A DNA stretch of 64,000 nt from contig JAUNSC010000001.1 in the NCBI GenBank assembly GCA_030539395.1, positions 62,001-126,000 on the forward strand, written 5' to 3'. Numbering within the stretch: position 1 is the stretch's first letter; each line of letters starts with the position of its first letter. Below the pieces are notes generated by a model. It saw only the letters and a list, made by a program, of their open reading frames with translations. It did no database searches and was not told the origin of the DNA. The stretch is from Eubacteriales bacterium. Lineage in GTDB: Bacteria; Bacillota; Clostridia; Lachnospirales; Lachnospiraceae. This document shows positions 33,295-41,678 of this stretch, in pieces. Made by a program: the position numbers and the translations under genes.

Positions 33295-33323
33295 TTGAAA
33301 AAACAAAGCGGGTGTAATATAAT
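33295..33323 (+). promoter_or_regulatory. Sigma-A promoter of pheA
   Basis: TTGAAA (33295-33300), 17-bp spacer, perfect TATAAT (33318-33323). It may also serve the following DUF815, ppx and ppk1 genes. Confidence 0.75.
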
Positions 33324-33361
33324 ATTTAGTTAGATTATTGCACATTGAACGGGAGAAAAGA

Positions 33362-34492
33362 ATGATTGATTTACAGAAACTCAGGAATGAAATTGATAAA
33401 GTAGACCGGCAGATTGTTGAATTGTTTGAGCGGAGAATGGAGATCTGTGAGCAGGTGGCTGAGTATAAGATCGAGACGGGAAAAAAGGTGTTTGATAAAG
33501 AGCGGGAAGATTCTAAGATTACAACTTTGAAAGCCCTTGCACATAACGACTTTAACAGTCATGGGATTGAAGAATTGTTTCTGCAGATTATGTCAATGAG
33601 CAGAAAGCTTCAATACCAGCTCCTGACAAAAAAGGGAGTGACAGGAAGGCTTCCTTTTTCGGAGATAGACAGGCTGGAGAAGGATAATATCCGTGTTGTT
33701 TTTCAGGGAGTGGAAGGCGCGTACAGCCAGATGGCTATGAAGACATATTTTGGTGAGCATATTAATTCCTTTCATGTAAAACAGTGGAGAGATGCACTTG
33801 ATGCCATAGCGGAGGGAATGGCAGATTTTGCGGTACTTCCCATTGAAAACTCTACAGCCGGATTTGTCAGTGAAATATATGACCTTTTAATGAAATACGA
33901 TGACTATATTGTGGGGGAACAGACCATTCGAATTGAGCACAAGCTTTTGGGAATACCGGGAACATCACTTAAAGATATCCGGACTGTTTATTCCCACGAG
34001 CAGGGCCTGATGCAGTGTGACGAATATCTGTCATGTCATAGAAACTGGAAACAGATCGCGGTTGAGAATACTGCAGGTGCTGCCAAGAAAGTGGCAGAAG
34101 AAGGGGATAAAACCCAGGCTGCCATTGCCAGTGCATATGCGGGAAGATCTTTTGGACTGGAAGTATTGGAGGAAGGAATCTGCGCTAACGGAGGAAATTC
34201 TACCAGATTTATTATTGTTTCTAATCAGAGAATTTTTGAGAAAAATGCGAAAAAAATAAGCATCTGTTTTGAAACACCCCATAGAAGCGGCGCACTGTAC
34301 AGTATTTTGTCCCATCTGATATACAATAATATTAATATGAGTAAAATTGAATCCAGGCCGATACCGGGAAGAAACTGGGAGTATCGTTTCTTTGTGGATA
34401 TTGAGGGGAATTTAAATGACAGCGGTGTAAAAAATGCACTGCGGGGAATTACGGAAGAAGCTGTAAATATGAAAATTCTGGGAAATTATTAG
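33362..34492 (+). CDS. pheA: Bifunctional chorismate mutase / prephenate dehydratase
   Basis: 376 aa from ATG 33362, behind GGGAG. Residues 1-90 are an AroQ-type chorismate mutase (LRNEIDKVDRQIVELFERRMEIC). Residues about 108-285 are prephenate dehydratase (VVFQGVEGAYSQMA, LPIENSTAGFV, ENTAGAAKKV, NSTRFIIVS). The C-terminal ACT domain (about 300-375) has the ESRPIPGR motif for phenylalanine feedback. The protein makes phenylpyruvate from chorismate. The next gene starts 10 bp downstream. Confidence 0.96.
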   Translation: MIDLQKLRNEIDKVDRQIVELFERRMEICEQVAEYKIETGKKVFDKEREDSKITTLKALAHNDFNSHGIEELFLQIMSMSRKLQYQLLTKKGVTGRLPFSEIDRLEKDNIRVVFQGVEGAYSQMAMKTYFGEHINSFHVKQWRDALDAIAEGMADFAVLPIENSTAGFVSEIYDLLMKYDDYIVGEQTIRIEHKLLGIPGTSLKDIRTVYSHEQGLMQCDEYLSCHRNWKQIAVENTAGAAKKVAEEGDKTQAAIASAYAGRSFGLEVLEEGICANGGNSTRFIIVSNQRIFEKNAKKISICFETPHRSGALYSILSHLIYNNINMSKIESRPIPGRNWEYRFFVDIEGNLNDSGVKNALRGITEEAVNMKILGNY

Positions 34493-34501
34493 GAGTACGT
34501 C

Positions 34502-35794
34502 ATGACAAGAGTTGATGAGTTAATGGTATATCGCAGATTTGAAAATGCGAAGATATTTGAAGACATGATATGGATTCTGGATCACTACCAGGATAAGAAT
34601 CAGGATAAAAGTGCAATAAGCAGAAGGTACTATGATGTGATCAACGGACTGCTTGAAATGGCAGGAAAATATGGATTTGAAGGAAATTTGTGGCACAATT
34701 ATCTGACGTATCTGCTGGTGAATCACGAGAATGTCTTCAGCACGGCCTGTGAAATTGTGGGAGAGATTGACGGAAGTATTAATCTGCTGGCAAAGCATGA
34801 TTTCAGGATTTTTAAAGAGCTTTATGGTTTTGATTTTTCTGTGCTGGATGAGTTTCTTGGGACCTGTGACACCGAAATTATACGGAATTATCACAGAAGC
34901 ACGGGAACAGGAAAACTTTTTAATCAGAGAATCCGTGACCGTATTACACATCTGACAATTCAGCTGGAACAGTCAGTGGATGATGAAGCGTTTATGGAGG
35001 CTATGGTAGAATTTTATCGTGAGTTTGGTGTGGGAAAACTCGGACTTCATAAAGCTTTCCGCGTAAAGCGGGAAAATGATCAGATACAGATTGTTCCTGT
35101 AACAAATATTGCTCATGTCCATCTGGATGATCTGGTTGGATATGAAATTGCAAAGAAGAAACTGATTGATAATACAGAGGCGTTTATTTCCGGAAAGAGA
35201 GCAAATAACTGTCTGCTTTTCGGGGATGCGGGAACGGGAAAATCTTCCAGCATTAAAGGCATATTGAACCAGTATTATGACAGAGGTCTTCGGATTATAG
35301 AAATTTACAAGCATCAGTTTCAGGATCTGAATGATGTTATTGCACAGGTGAAAAATCGAAATTACAAATTTATTATATACATGGATGATTTGTCTTTCGA
35401 GGATTTTGAGATAGAGTACAAATATCTGAAGGCAGTGATTGAAGGCGGTCTGGAGAAAAAACCGGATAATATATTGATTTATGCAACATCTAACAGACGC
35501 CATCTTGTCCGCGAAAAATTCAGTGATAAAGAAGACAGAAGAGACGATCTTCATTCTTCGGATACGGTTCAGGAGAAATTGTCTCTTGTACATCGGTTTG
35601 GGGTGCAGATTTTCTTCTGCGCGCCGGATAAGAAAGAATTCCAGAACATTGTAAAAGTACTTGCCGATAAGCATGGTGTCCATATGCCGGAAGAGGAACT
35701 TCTTCTGGAAGCAAACAAATGGGAACTGTCTCATGGCGGTCTGTCTGGACGTACTGCACAACAATTTATTGATTATCTGCTGGGGCAGATGTAA
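34502..35794 (+). CDS. DUF815 AAA-type ATPase
   Basis: 430 aa. The N-terminal 200 residues are helical and specific to the family. Residues about 210-430 are an AAA domain with Walker A FGDAGTGKSSSIK and Walker B FIIYMDDLSFE, followed by a sensor-1 YATSNRRHLV and sensor-2-like SGRTAQQF. DUF815 proteins are widespread and their role is unknown. It sits between pheA and the polyphosphate genes; tight spacing (10 bp, then 36 bp) suggests co-transcription but does not define function. Ribosome site TAGGAG. Confidence 0.9.
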   Translation: MTRVDELMVYRRFENAKIFEDMIWILDHYQDKNQDKSAISRRYYDVINGLLEMAGKYGFEGNLWHNYLTYLLVNHENVFSTACEIVGEIDGSINLLAKHDFRIFKELYGFDFSVLDEFLGTCDTEIIRNYHRSTGTGKLFNQRIRDRITHLTIQLEQSVDDEAFMEAMVEFYREFGVGKLGLHKAFRVKRENDQIQIVPVTNIAHVHLDDLVGYEIAKKKLIDNTEAFISGKRANNCLLFGDAGTGKSSSIKGILNQYYDRGLRIIEIYKHQFQDLNDVIAQVKNRNYKFIIYMDDLSFEDFEIEYKYLKAVIEGGLEKKPDNILIYATSNRRHLVREKFSDKEDRRDDLHSSDTVQEKLSLVHRFGVQIFFCAPDKKEFQNIVKVLADKHGVHMPEEELLLEANKWELSHGGLSGRTAQQFIDYLLGQM

Positions 35795-35829
35795 AAGACG
35801 GAGAAATCCGGATCAAGGGGGAAGGGAAA

Positions 35830-37347
35830 ATGGCGGTAACATTATTTGCTGCGATTGATGTGGGTTCTTACGAAGTGGAGATGAAAATTTACCAGTGTGT
35901 GACGAGAAAGGATATCAGGCAGATCGACCATATCCGCTATCGTATAGAATTGGGGAAAGATACCTATAACACTGGGAAAATCAGCGAAAAGAAGGTCGAG
36001 GAACTTTGCAGAGTAATAAACGATTTTGTGAAAATTATGGAGGGTTATAAAGTGCAGGCATACAGGGCCTGTGCTACCAGCGCAATCCGGGAAGCACAGA
36101 ATCGTCTGCTGATTTTGGAGTACGTAGAACGGATGACGGGAGTTTCCATCGAAGTGCTGGACAACTCTGAACAGAGATTCCTTGATTATAAGTCTGTTGC
36201 ATTTGGTGTGAAGGATTTTTACAAAATTATTCAGAATGGTACGGCTATCGTGGATGTGGGAAGCGGAAGCGTACAGCTTTCTCTTTTTGATAATGATAAA
36301 CTTGTGACAACACAGAATATTAAAATCGGTAATCTGCGTATTCACGAAAAGATGGCGGACCTCAGTCTTCACGCGGTACATCGGGAGAGAATGGTTGAGG
36401 AGCTTATAAACAATGAGCTGGAAAGCTTCAAGAAAATGTATCTGAAAGACAGAGAAATCAAAAATCTGGTTCTTTCCGGAAATTATATTCTGGAAATATT
36501 GATGAAAACGTCTGTCACAAAACCGGAATATCTGAAGATGTATGAGGAAATTATTGAAATGCGTCCGGAAGAAATTGCAAAGAAATATGGCATTCCTTCT
36601 GAGAGCGCTTCTCTGATTCTGCCGACTGTGACCATATATAAGAGGATTATTGAGGAACTGGAACCGGATATGATATGGCTTCCGGGAATGAATCTTGGTG
36701 ATGGAATTGCCTATGACTATGCTCAGAAGAATAAGATGATCAAGATCCCGCACAATTTTAATGATGATATTGTAGCGGCTGCCAGAGTGATGGCAAAAAG
36801 ATATCAGTGCAATAAAGGACATATCCGCAATCTGGAAAATCTGGCTCTGATGATGTTTGATAAAACAAAGAGAATATCCGGACTGAAGGAACGTGACCGT
36901 CTTCTGCTGCAGATTGCAGTAATTCTCCACAGCTGCGGAAAATATATTAATATGTCCAACAGGGCAGAATGTTCATACAACATTATTATGTCTACGGAGA
37001 TCATCGGACTTTCGCTGCAGGAACGCCGGATCATTGCCAGTGTAGTTAAATATAATACGACAGATTTCTCACTGGAGGATATTGTGACGCAGCCGCAGAT
37101 GACAAATAAAGATTACCTTCTGATCACGAAACTCGTGGCGATCCTGCGTGTGGCAAATGCAATGGACCGTAGTCACAGGCAGAAATTCAGCAATGTAAAA
37201 ATGGAATTGAAAGATCAGAAACTGGTCATTACAGTAGAAACAAATGAAGATATTACGCTGGAAAAGGGAATGTTCCCGCCGAAAGCCGATTATTTTGAAG
37301 AAGTATTTCATATCCGGCCGGCAATCCGGCAGAAAAAGGTATTATAG
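35830..37347 (+). CDS. ppx: Exopolyphosphatase / Ppx-GppA family protein
   Basis: 505 aa. The actin-like N-terminal half shows FAAIDVGSYEVEM, RACATSAIREAQN and AIVDVGSGSVQLSLF, the phosphate-binding motifs of the Ppx/GppA family. The C-terminal half (about 315-480) is HD-like but the usual LHEIG or HD pair reads ILHSCGKY, so this domain is probably not a classical metal phosphohydrolase. The protein would shorten polyphosphate chains or hydrolyse pppGpp. The adjacent polyphosphate kinase 12 bp downstream supports the polyphosphate role. Confidence 0.9.
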   Translation: MAVTLFAAIDVGSYEVEMKIYQCVTRKDIRQIDHIRYRIELGKDTYNTGKISEKKVEELCRVINDFVKIMEGYKVQAYRACATSAIREAQNRLLILEYVERMTGVSIEVLDNSEQRFLDYKSVAFGVKDFYKIIQNGTAIVDVGSGSVQLSLFDNDKLVTTQNIKIGNLRIHEKMADLSLHAVHRERMVEELINNELESFKKMYLKDREIKNLVLSGNYILEILMKTSVTKPEYLKMYEEIIEMRPEEIAKKYGIPSESASLILPTVTIYKRIIEELEPDMIWLPGMNLGDGIAYDYAQKNKMIKIPHNFNDDIVAAARVMAKRYQCNKGHIRNLENLALMMFDKTKRISGLKERDRLLLQIAVILHSCGKYINMSNRAECSYNIIMSTEIIGLSLQERRIIASVVKYNTTDFSLEDIVTQPQMTNKDYLLITKLVAILRVANAMDRSHRQKFSNVKMELKDQKLVITVETNEDITLEKGMFPPKADYFEEVFHIRPAIRQKKVL

Positions 37348-37359
37348 GGAGGGATTGTT

Positions 37360-39486
37360 GTGGAAAATGATTTTTTGAAACCAGAGTATTACCGGAATCG
37401 AGAAGACAGCTGGGTCAGTTTTGATGAGCGTGTTTTAAGTGAAGCAAGAGACAAGAATATCCCTCTGTTTGAGCGGTTAAAGTTTCTCAGTATTACAGCG
37501 TCAAATCTGGATGAATTTTTCATGATCAGAATTGCATCATTGAAGGACATGGTGCATGCAGGATATACAAAAAAGGATATTGCGGGGCTGACCGCACAGG
37601 AACAGATTGATATGGTGCTGAAAAGAGTGCATGATATGGTAAATGTGCAGTATTCAACCTATAATCGTTCGCTGCTGCCGGCACTGAAGCAGCAGGGACT
37701 GGAAGTAGTCATCCAGCATGAGGATCTGACAAAAGAACAGCAGAAGTTTGTAGACTCTTACTTTGATGAGAATATTTATCCGGTGCTTACTCCGATGGCA
37801 ATGGATTCTTCCAGACCGTTTCCGCTGATTAGAAATAAGACATTGAATATTGGTGCCCTGATTTCGAAAAAAGGAAAGAAGAATGAGACACAGTTTGCGA
37901 CAGTACAGGTTCCGTCTGTCCTTCCCAGGATTATTGAACTCCCTTCAGGAAAAGAAGGGGTGCGGTGCGTAATTCTTCTGGAGGAAGTCATTGAGCGGAA
38001 TATTGGAAAACTGTTCCTTAACTATGATATGGTATGTGCACATCCATACCGTATTATGAGAAATGCAGACCTGGCTTTTGACGAAGAAGAAGCGGCAGAT
38101 CTTTTGAAAGAAATACAGAAGCAGTTAAAGAAGCGGCAGTGGGGCGAAGTTATTCGTCTTGAAATAGAGGACGGCATGAATAAACAGCTGCTTAAGATAC
38201 TGAAGAAAGAGTTTGATATCCGGGGAGATGATGTCTTTGCGATTAACGGGCCCCTTGATCTGACATTTTTAATGAAAATGTATGGAATGGATGGTTTTGA
38301 GCATTTGAAAGAACCGTCATATAAGCCGCAGCCTGTTCCGGCGCTTATGGATCAGGATGATATTTTTGCAGCTATCCGTGAAAAGGATATACTTCTTCAT
38401 CATCCGTATATGACATTTGATCCGGTAGTGAATTTTGTGAAACAGGCAGCAAAAGACCCGGATGTTCTTGCAATTAAACAGACTCTGTACCGTGTCAGCG
38501 GAAATTCACCTATTATCGCTGCTCTTGCACAGGCAGCGGAAAATGGAAAGCAGGTATCTGTGCTTGTGGAATTGAAGGCACGTTTTGATGAGGAACATAA
38601 TATTGTCTGGGCAAAGATGCTTGAGAAGGCAGGCTGTCATGTCATTTACGGCCTGGTGGGACTGAAGACTCACAGCAAAATTACACTTGTGGTAAGAAAA
38701 GAGGAAGATGGAATCCGCAGATATGTTCATCTTGGAACAGGTAACTATAACGATTCTACAGCAAAGCTTTATACGGACTGCGGACTTTTGACCTGTTCTG
38801 AACCTGTGGGAGAAGATGCTACGGCAGTATTTAATATGCTTTCCGGTTATTCAGAACCGAAACACTGGAATAAACTGGCTCTTGCACCCATTTGGCTGAG
38901 AGACCGTTTCCGCGAATTGATTGAAAGAGAGACTGAGCATGCCAGAAATGGAGAAAAAGCTCATATTATTGCAAAGATGAATTCCCTTTGCGACAGAGAA
39001 ATCATAGCGCTTTTGTATGAGGCGGCGGCTGCCGGTGTAAAAATTGATCTGATCGTGCGTGGAATCTGCTGCCTTAAAACAGGAATTCCGGGAATCAGTG
39101 AAAATATTACGGTGCGTTCAATCGTGGGAACATTTCTGGAGCATGCAAGAATCTTTTATTTCTTTAATAACGGAAAAGAAGAGTATTATATGGGAAGTGC
39201 TGACTGGATGCCGAGAAATCTGGATAAACGTGTGGAAATCCTGTTCCCTGTTGAAAGTGAAGAATTGAAAGAAGAATTATGGCATATTCTTACGATACAG
39301 ATGGAAGATAATATGAAGGCACACGTTCTGCAGCCGGACGGAAGTTATGAAAAAGTTGACAGAAGAGGGAAAGTAAGATTGTGTGCCCATGAATACTTCT
39401 GTAAAGAAGCGAAAGAAAGGGCGGAGAAACCGTTGGATCCTGTGAGAGACAGGGTTTTCATACCGGAAGAAGCTCTGAAAGAATGA
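37360..39486 (+). CDS. ppk1: Polyphosphate kinase 1
   Basis: 708 aa, full length, GTG start behind AGGGAGGG. It reversibly makes polyphosphate from ATP. The phosphorylated histidine is His438 in GLKTHSKITLVVRK, and the second essential histidine is His595 in FLEHARIFYFF. RYVHLGTGNYNDSTA and the N-terminal SWVSFDERVL and FLSITASNLDEFFMIR are conserved. Paired with ppx upstream, the organism can both build and degrade polyphosphate from one locus. A short hairpin (TTCTGC/GCAGAA, 39490-39509) follows but lacks a T-tract. Confidence 0.97.
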   Translation: MENDFLKPEYYRNREDSWVSFDERVLSEARDKNIPLFERLKFLSITASNLDEFFMIRIASLKDMVHAGYTKKDIAGLTAQEQIDMVLKRVHDMVNVQYSTYNRSLLPALKQQGLEVVIQHEDLTKEQQKFVDSYFDENIYPVLTPMAMDSSRPFPLIRNKTLNIGALISKKGKKNETQFATVQVPSVLPRIIELPSGKEGVRCVILLEEVIERNIGKLFLNYDMVCAHPYRIMRNADLAFDEEEAADLLKEIQKQLKKRQWGEVIRLEIEDGMNKQLLKILKKEFDIRGDDVFAINGPLDLTFLMKMYGMDGFEHLKEPSYKPQPVPALMDQDDIFAAIREKDILLHHPYMTFDPVVNFVKQAAKDPDVLAIKQTLYRVSGNSPIIAALAQAAENGKQVSVLVELKARFDEEHNIVWAKMLEKAGCHVIYGLVGLKTHSKITLVVRKEEDGIRRYVHLGTGNYNDSTAKLYTDCGLLTCSEPVGEDATAVFNMLSGYSEPKHWNKLALAPIWLRDRFRELIERETEHARNGEKAHIIAKMNSLCDREIIALLYEAAAAGVKIDLIVRGICCLKTGIPGISENITVRSIVGTFLEHARIFYFFNNGKEEYYMGSADWMPRNLDKRVEILFPVESEELKEELWHILTIQMEDNMKAHVLQPDGSYEKVDRRGKVRLCAHEYFCKEAKERAEKPLDPVRDRVFIPEEALKE

Positions 39487-39531
39487 TCGTTCTGCCTGAA
39501 AAAGCAGAATAGATAAGGAGGAAAAGGAGAT

Positions 39532-40524
39532 ATGCTGCATAGCATTATTATACCTTGCTATAATTCAGATCAGACAATCCGTAAGGTTGTAGAAACAACA
39601 ATGGAGGAGATGGAACGTCTCGGAAGAACAGAGTATGAATTTATTCTTGTGGATGATTATTCTCCCAATAATCCCAGGACAATATCTGTTTTGAAAGAAC
39701 TGGCATCAGAGTATGAGTGTGTCAATGTTGTTGAGCTTGCTTATAACAGCGGACAGCATAATGCGGTCATGGCGGGGCTTAATTTCGCAAATGGCGACCT
39801 GATGATTGCCATGGATGATGATGGGCAGACTCATCCTTCCCAGCTCAGGTTTTTGTTTGAAGAACTTGACAAGGGCTATGATATTGTTTATGGATATTAT
39901 CCTCAGAGAAAACAAAATGTTTTCAGAAACTTTGGGAGTTATGTCAATCATATGACGGTTCGTATACTTATCGGAAAGCCGAAGGATATGAAAGCTTCCA
40001 GTTACTGGGTGATCCGGAAATATGTAAGGGATGCTGTGATTGAATACCAGAGCCCTTATACGCATCTGCAGGGGCTGTTCCTTCGTACTACAAAGAATAT
40101 CAGCAGCATTCCGATCCAGCATTTTGAGCGTGAAGTGGGAACGTCCAATTATACTTTGAAGAAGCTGATACAATTGTGGTCTAATACAATGGGATTTTCT
40201 GTTGTACCCCTTCAGATGGCGACAAAGCTTGGTTACGTGTTTGCGTTGATCGGAATGATCGGGGTAATAGCGATACTGATCAATAAGATTTTGCGGCCGG
40301 CAGTACCTCTTGGATGGTCATCAATGGCAGTAGTTATGTGCTTCTTCTCGGGAGTAATTCTGATGTTTATGGGGCTGATCGGGGAATATATTGGACGGAT
40401 GTTCCTGGAAATGCAGAGAACGCCCCAGTTTGTGGTCCGTAAGGTCTATGGAGCAAAATATCAGAAAGACTCCGGCGAGAACGCTGAAAAATCGAATGAA
40501 TACAAAAAAGAAACAAAATTGTAA
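39532..40524 (+). CDS. CsbB/DPM-like family 2 glycosyltransferase with two C-terminal helices
   Basis: 330 aa. GT-A fold: SIIIPCYNSDQTI, FILVDDYSPNN, then AMDDDGQTHP with the metal-binding aspartates, and QHFEREVGTSNYT. Two membrane helices follow (residues about 228-250 and 264-288) with GLIGEYIGRMFLEMQ. This layout is that of undecaprenyl-phosphate sugar transferases such as CsbB, GtrB and ArnC. It would load a sugar on undecaprenyl phosphate. A YfhO-type protein is encoded 1.2 kb away; in Bacillus and Listeria CsbB-like and YfhO proteins decorate teichoic acids. Ribosome site GGAGGAAAAGGAG. Confidence 0.9.
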   Translation: MLHSIIIPCYNSDQTIRKVVETTMEEMERLGRTEYEFILVDDYSPNNPRTISVLKELASEYECVNVVELAYNSGQHNAVMAGLNFANGDLMIAMDDDGQTHPSQLRFLFEELDKGYDIVYGYYPQRKQNVFRNFGSYVNHMTVRILIGKPKDMKASSYWVIRKYVRDAVIEYQSPYTHLQGLFLRTTKNISSIPIQHFEREVGTSNYTLKKLIQLWSNTMGFSVVPLQMATKLGYVFALIGMIGVIAILINKILRPAVPLGWSSMAVVMCFFSGVILMFMGLIGEYIGRMFLEMQRTPQFVVRKVYGAKYQKDSGENAEKSNEYKKETKL

Positions 40525-40601
40525 TAATTTTGAAATAAATACTTCCGTTTTTGTAAAATATATGATATGATTTTTCATGTAAGAAAACGGAGGGAAAAGA
40601 A

Positions 40602-41612
40602 ATGTTGAAAAAAGCAGGGAAAAGGGCAGTTTTTAAACAGATAATGATCTTGCTGGTGTTTTCCATAATATGTATGGGGACAGCTGCGGAGGCAGATGCG
40701 GCAAAGCGTCCGTCAAAACCGGCTCAGGTTAAAAATCTGAAAGCAGCAGCATATGGAACATCATCACATAAGCTTACATGGAAAAAAGTGGCCGGGGCTA
40801 CCGGATATCAGGTATATTGCCGTGATTATTCATCCGGCAGTAAGCTGTACAAGAAGATAAAGACCATAAAAAGTGCGTCAACAGTGAGCTGTAAAGTTAC
40901 GGGCAGGAAGCAGGGAAAAGCATATGCTTACGTTGTTCGGGCCTATAAGAAAAACAGTGCAGGCGTTGCTTACGGAAAGCTTTCCAATATTGCTTATGGA
41001 TTTATAAAGAAAACAACGGCAAAGAAGCAGGCAACCAGCAGCAGTAAATCAAATACAACAACCGGTGCTTCGTCGGGAATCATTAAAAACCCTACGACAG
41101 CACAGAAATATAAAAAAGTATTTGGAGATGCTTCTTTGAAGATGAGATATCCCGGCGGATATTATTCTTCAAAATCAAAGGCACAGGCTAATATTAAATG
41201 GATTACAGTAAAGACCTGGGATTTTAAAAAGGGAAAGAGCGGAGCAAAGATCACAAGAACGTGGACGATTGGAGTCCATAAGAATCTTGCTTCTACCGTA
41301 CAGCAGATATTTAAGGAGATCTATAATGACCCGTCTAAATTTCCGATCCATGAACTGGGAGGATATGAGTGGCGTGGCGGTCATTCCGAGCATAACACAG
41401 GAACAGCGATTGATATTAACTGGACAGAAAATTATATGGTAAATATTGCGACAGGAGCGATTACCGCAGGAAAGTATTGGAAACCCGGAGTTGATCCATA
41501 TTCAATCCCTAAAAATGGTGTTGTGGCAAAGATATTTAAAAAGTATGGTTTCTCCCAGGGAGATTGGGGAAACAGTAAAGATTATATGCATTTTTCTTAT
41601 TTTGGAACCTGA
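40602..41612 (+). CDS. Secreted D-Ala-D-Ala carboxypeptidase-like M15 peptidase with FnIII domain
   Basis: 336 aa. A signal peptide (residues 1-34, ending TAAEADAAK) is followed by a fibronectin type III-like domain (about 40-130; VKNLKAAA, HKLTWKKVAGATGYQVY). A Ser/Thr/Lys-rich linker leads to an M15 peptidase domain (about 165-336). Zinc ligands are His264 and Asp271 in SEHNTGTAID and His330 in YMHFSY. It probably trims peptidoglycan stem peptides outside the cell. Ribosome site CGGAGGG. A weak TATGAT lies about 35 bp upstream, and an intrinsic terminator follows. Confidence 0.88.
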   Translation: MLKKAGKRAVFKQIMILLVFSIICMGTAAEADAAKRPSKPAQVKNLKAAAYGTSSHKLTWKKVAGATGYQVYCRDYSSGSKLYKKIKTIKSASTVSCKVTGRKQGKAYAYVVRAYKKNSAGVAYGKLSNIAYGFIKKTTAKKQATSSSKSNTTTGASSGIIKNPTTAQKYKKVFGDASLKMRYPGGYYSSKSKAQANIKWITVKTWDFKKGKSGAKITRTWTIGVHKNLASTVQQIFKEIYNDPSKFPIHELGGYEWRGGHSEHNTGTAIDINWTENYMVNIATGAITAGKYWKPGVDPYSIPKNGVVAKIFKKYGFSQGDWGNSKDYMHFSYFGT

Positions 41613-41636
41613 TGCATGATAGAAAAGGATAAAGAG

Positions 41637-41674
41637 AAACCGCAGATCGGCAAAAATGCCGTATCTGCGGTTTT
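41637..41674. terminator. Intrinsic terminator between the M15 and YfhO genes
   Basis: AACCGCAGAT (41638-41647) pairs with ATCTGCGGTT (41663-41672), with inner GGC/GCC, followed by TT on the plus strand. The symmetric stem can also serve the convergent minus-strand gene, although its T-tract there is weaker. Confidence 0.85.
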
Positions 41675-41678
41675 AAGT

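Noticed and set aside
34973..35764. Minus-strand open frame of 263 codons within the DUF815 gene
   Set aside because: Fully antisense to a conserved ATPase gene; no ribosome site or motif.
35842..36930. Minus-strand open frame of 362 codons across ppx
   Set aside because: It is an antisense shadow of the well-supported ppx gene, has no ribosome site, and its translation is rich in His, Ile, Phe and Cys with no recognisable motif.
39490..39509. TTCTGC/GCAGAA hairpin after ppk1 as a terminator
   Set aside because: The stem is short and no T-tract follows; the next ribosome site begins at once, so transcription may continue into the glycosyltransferase gene.
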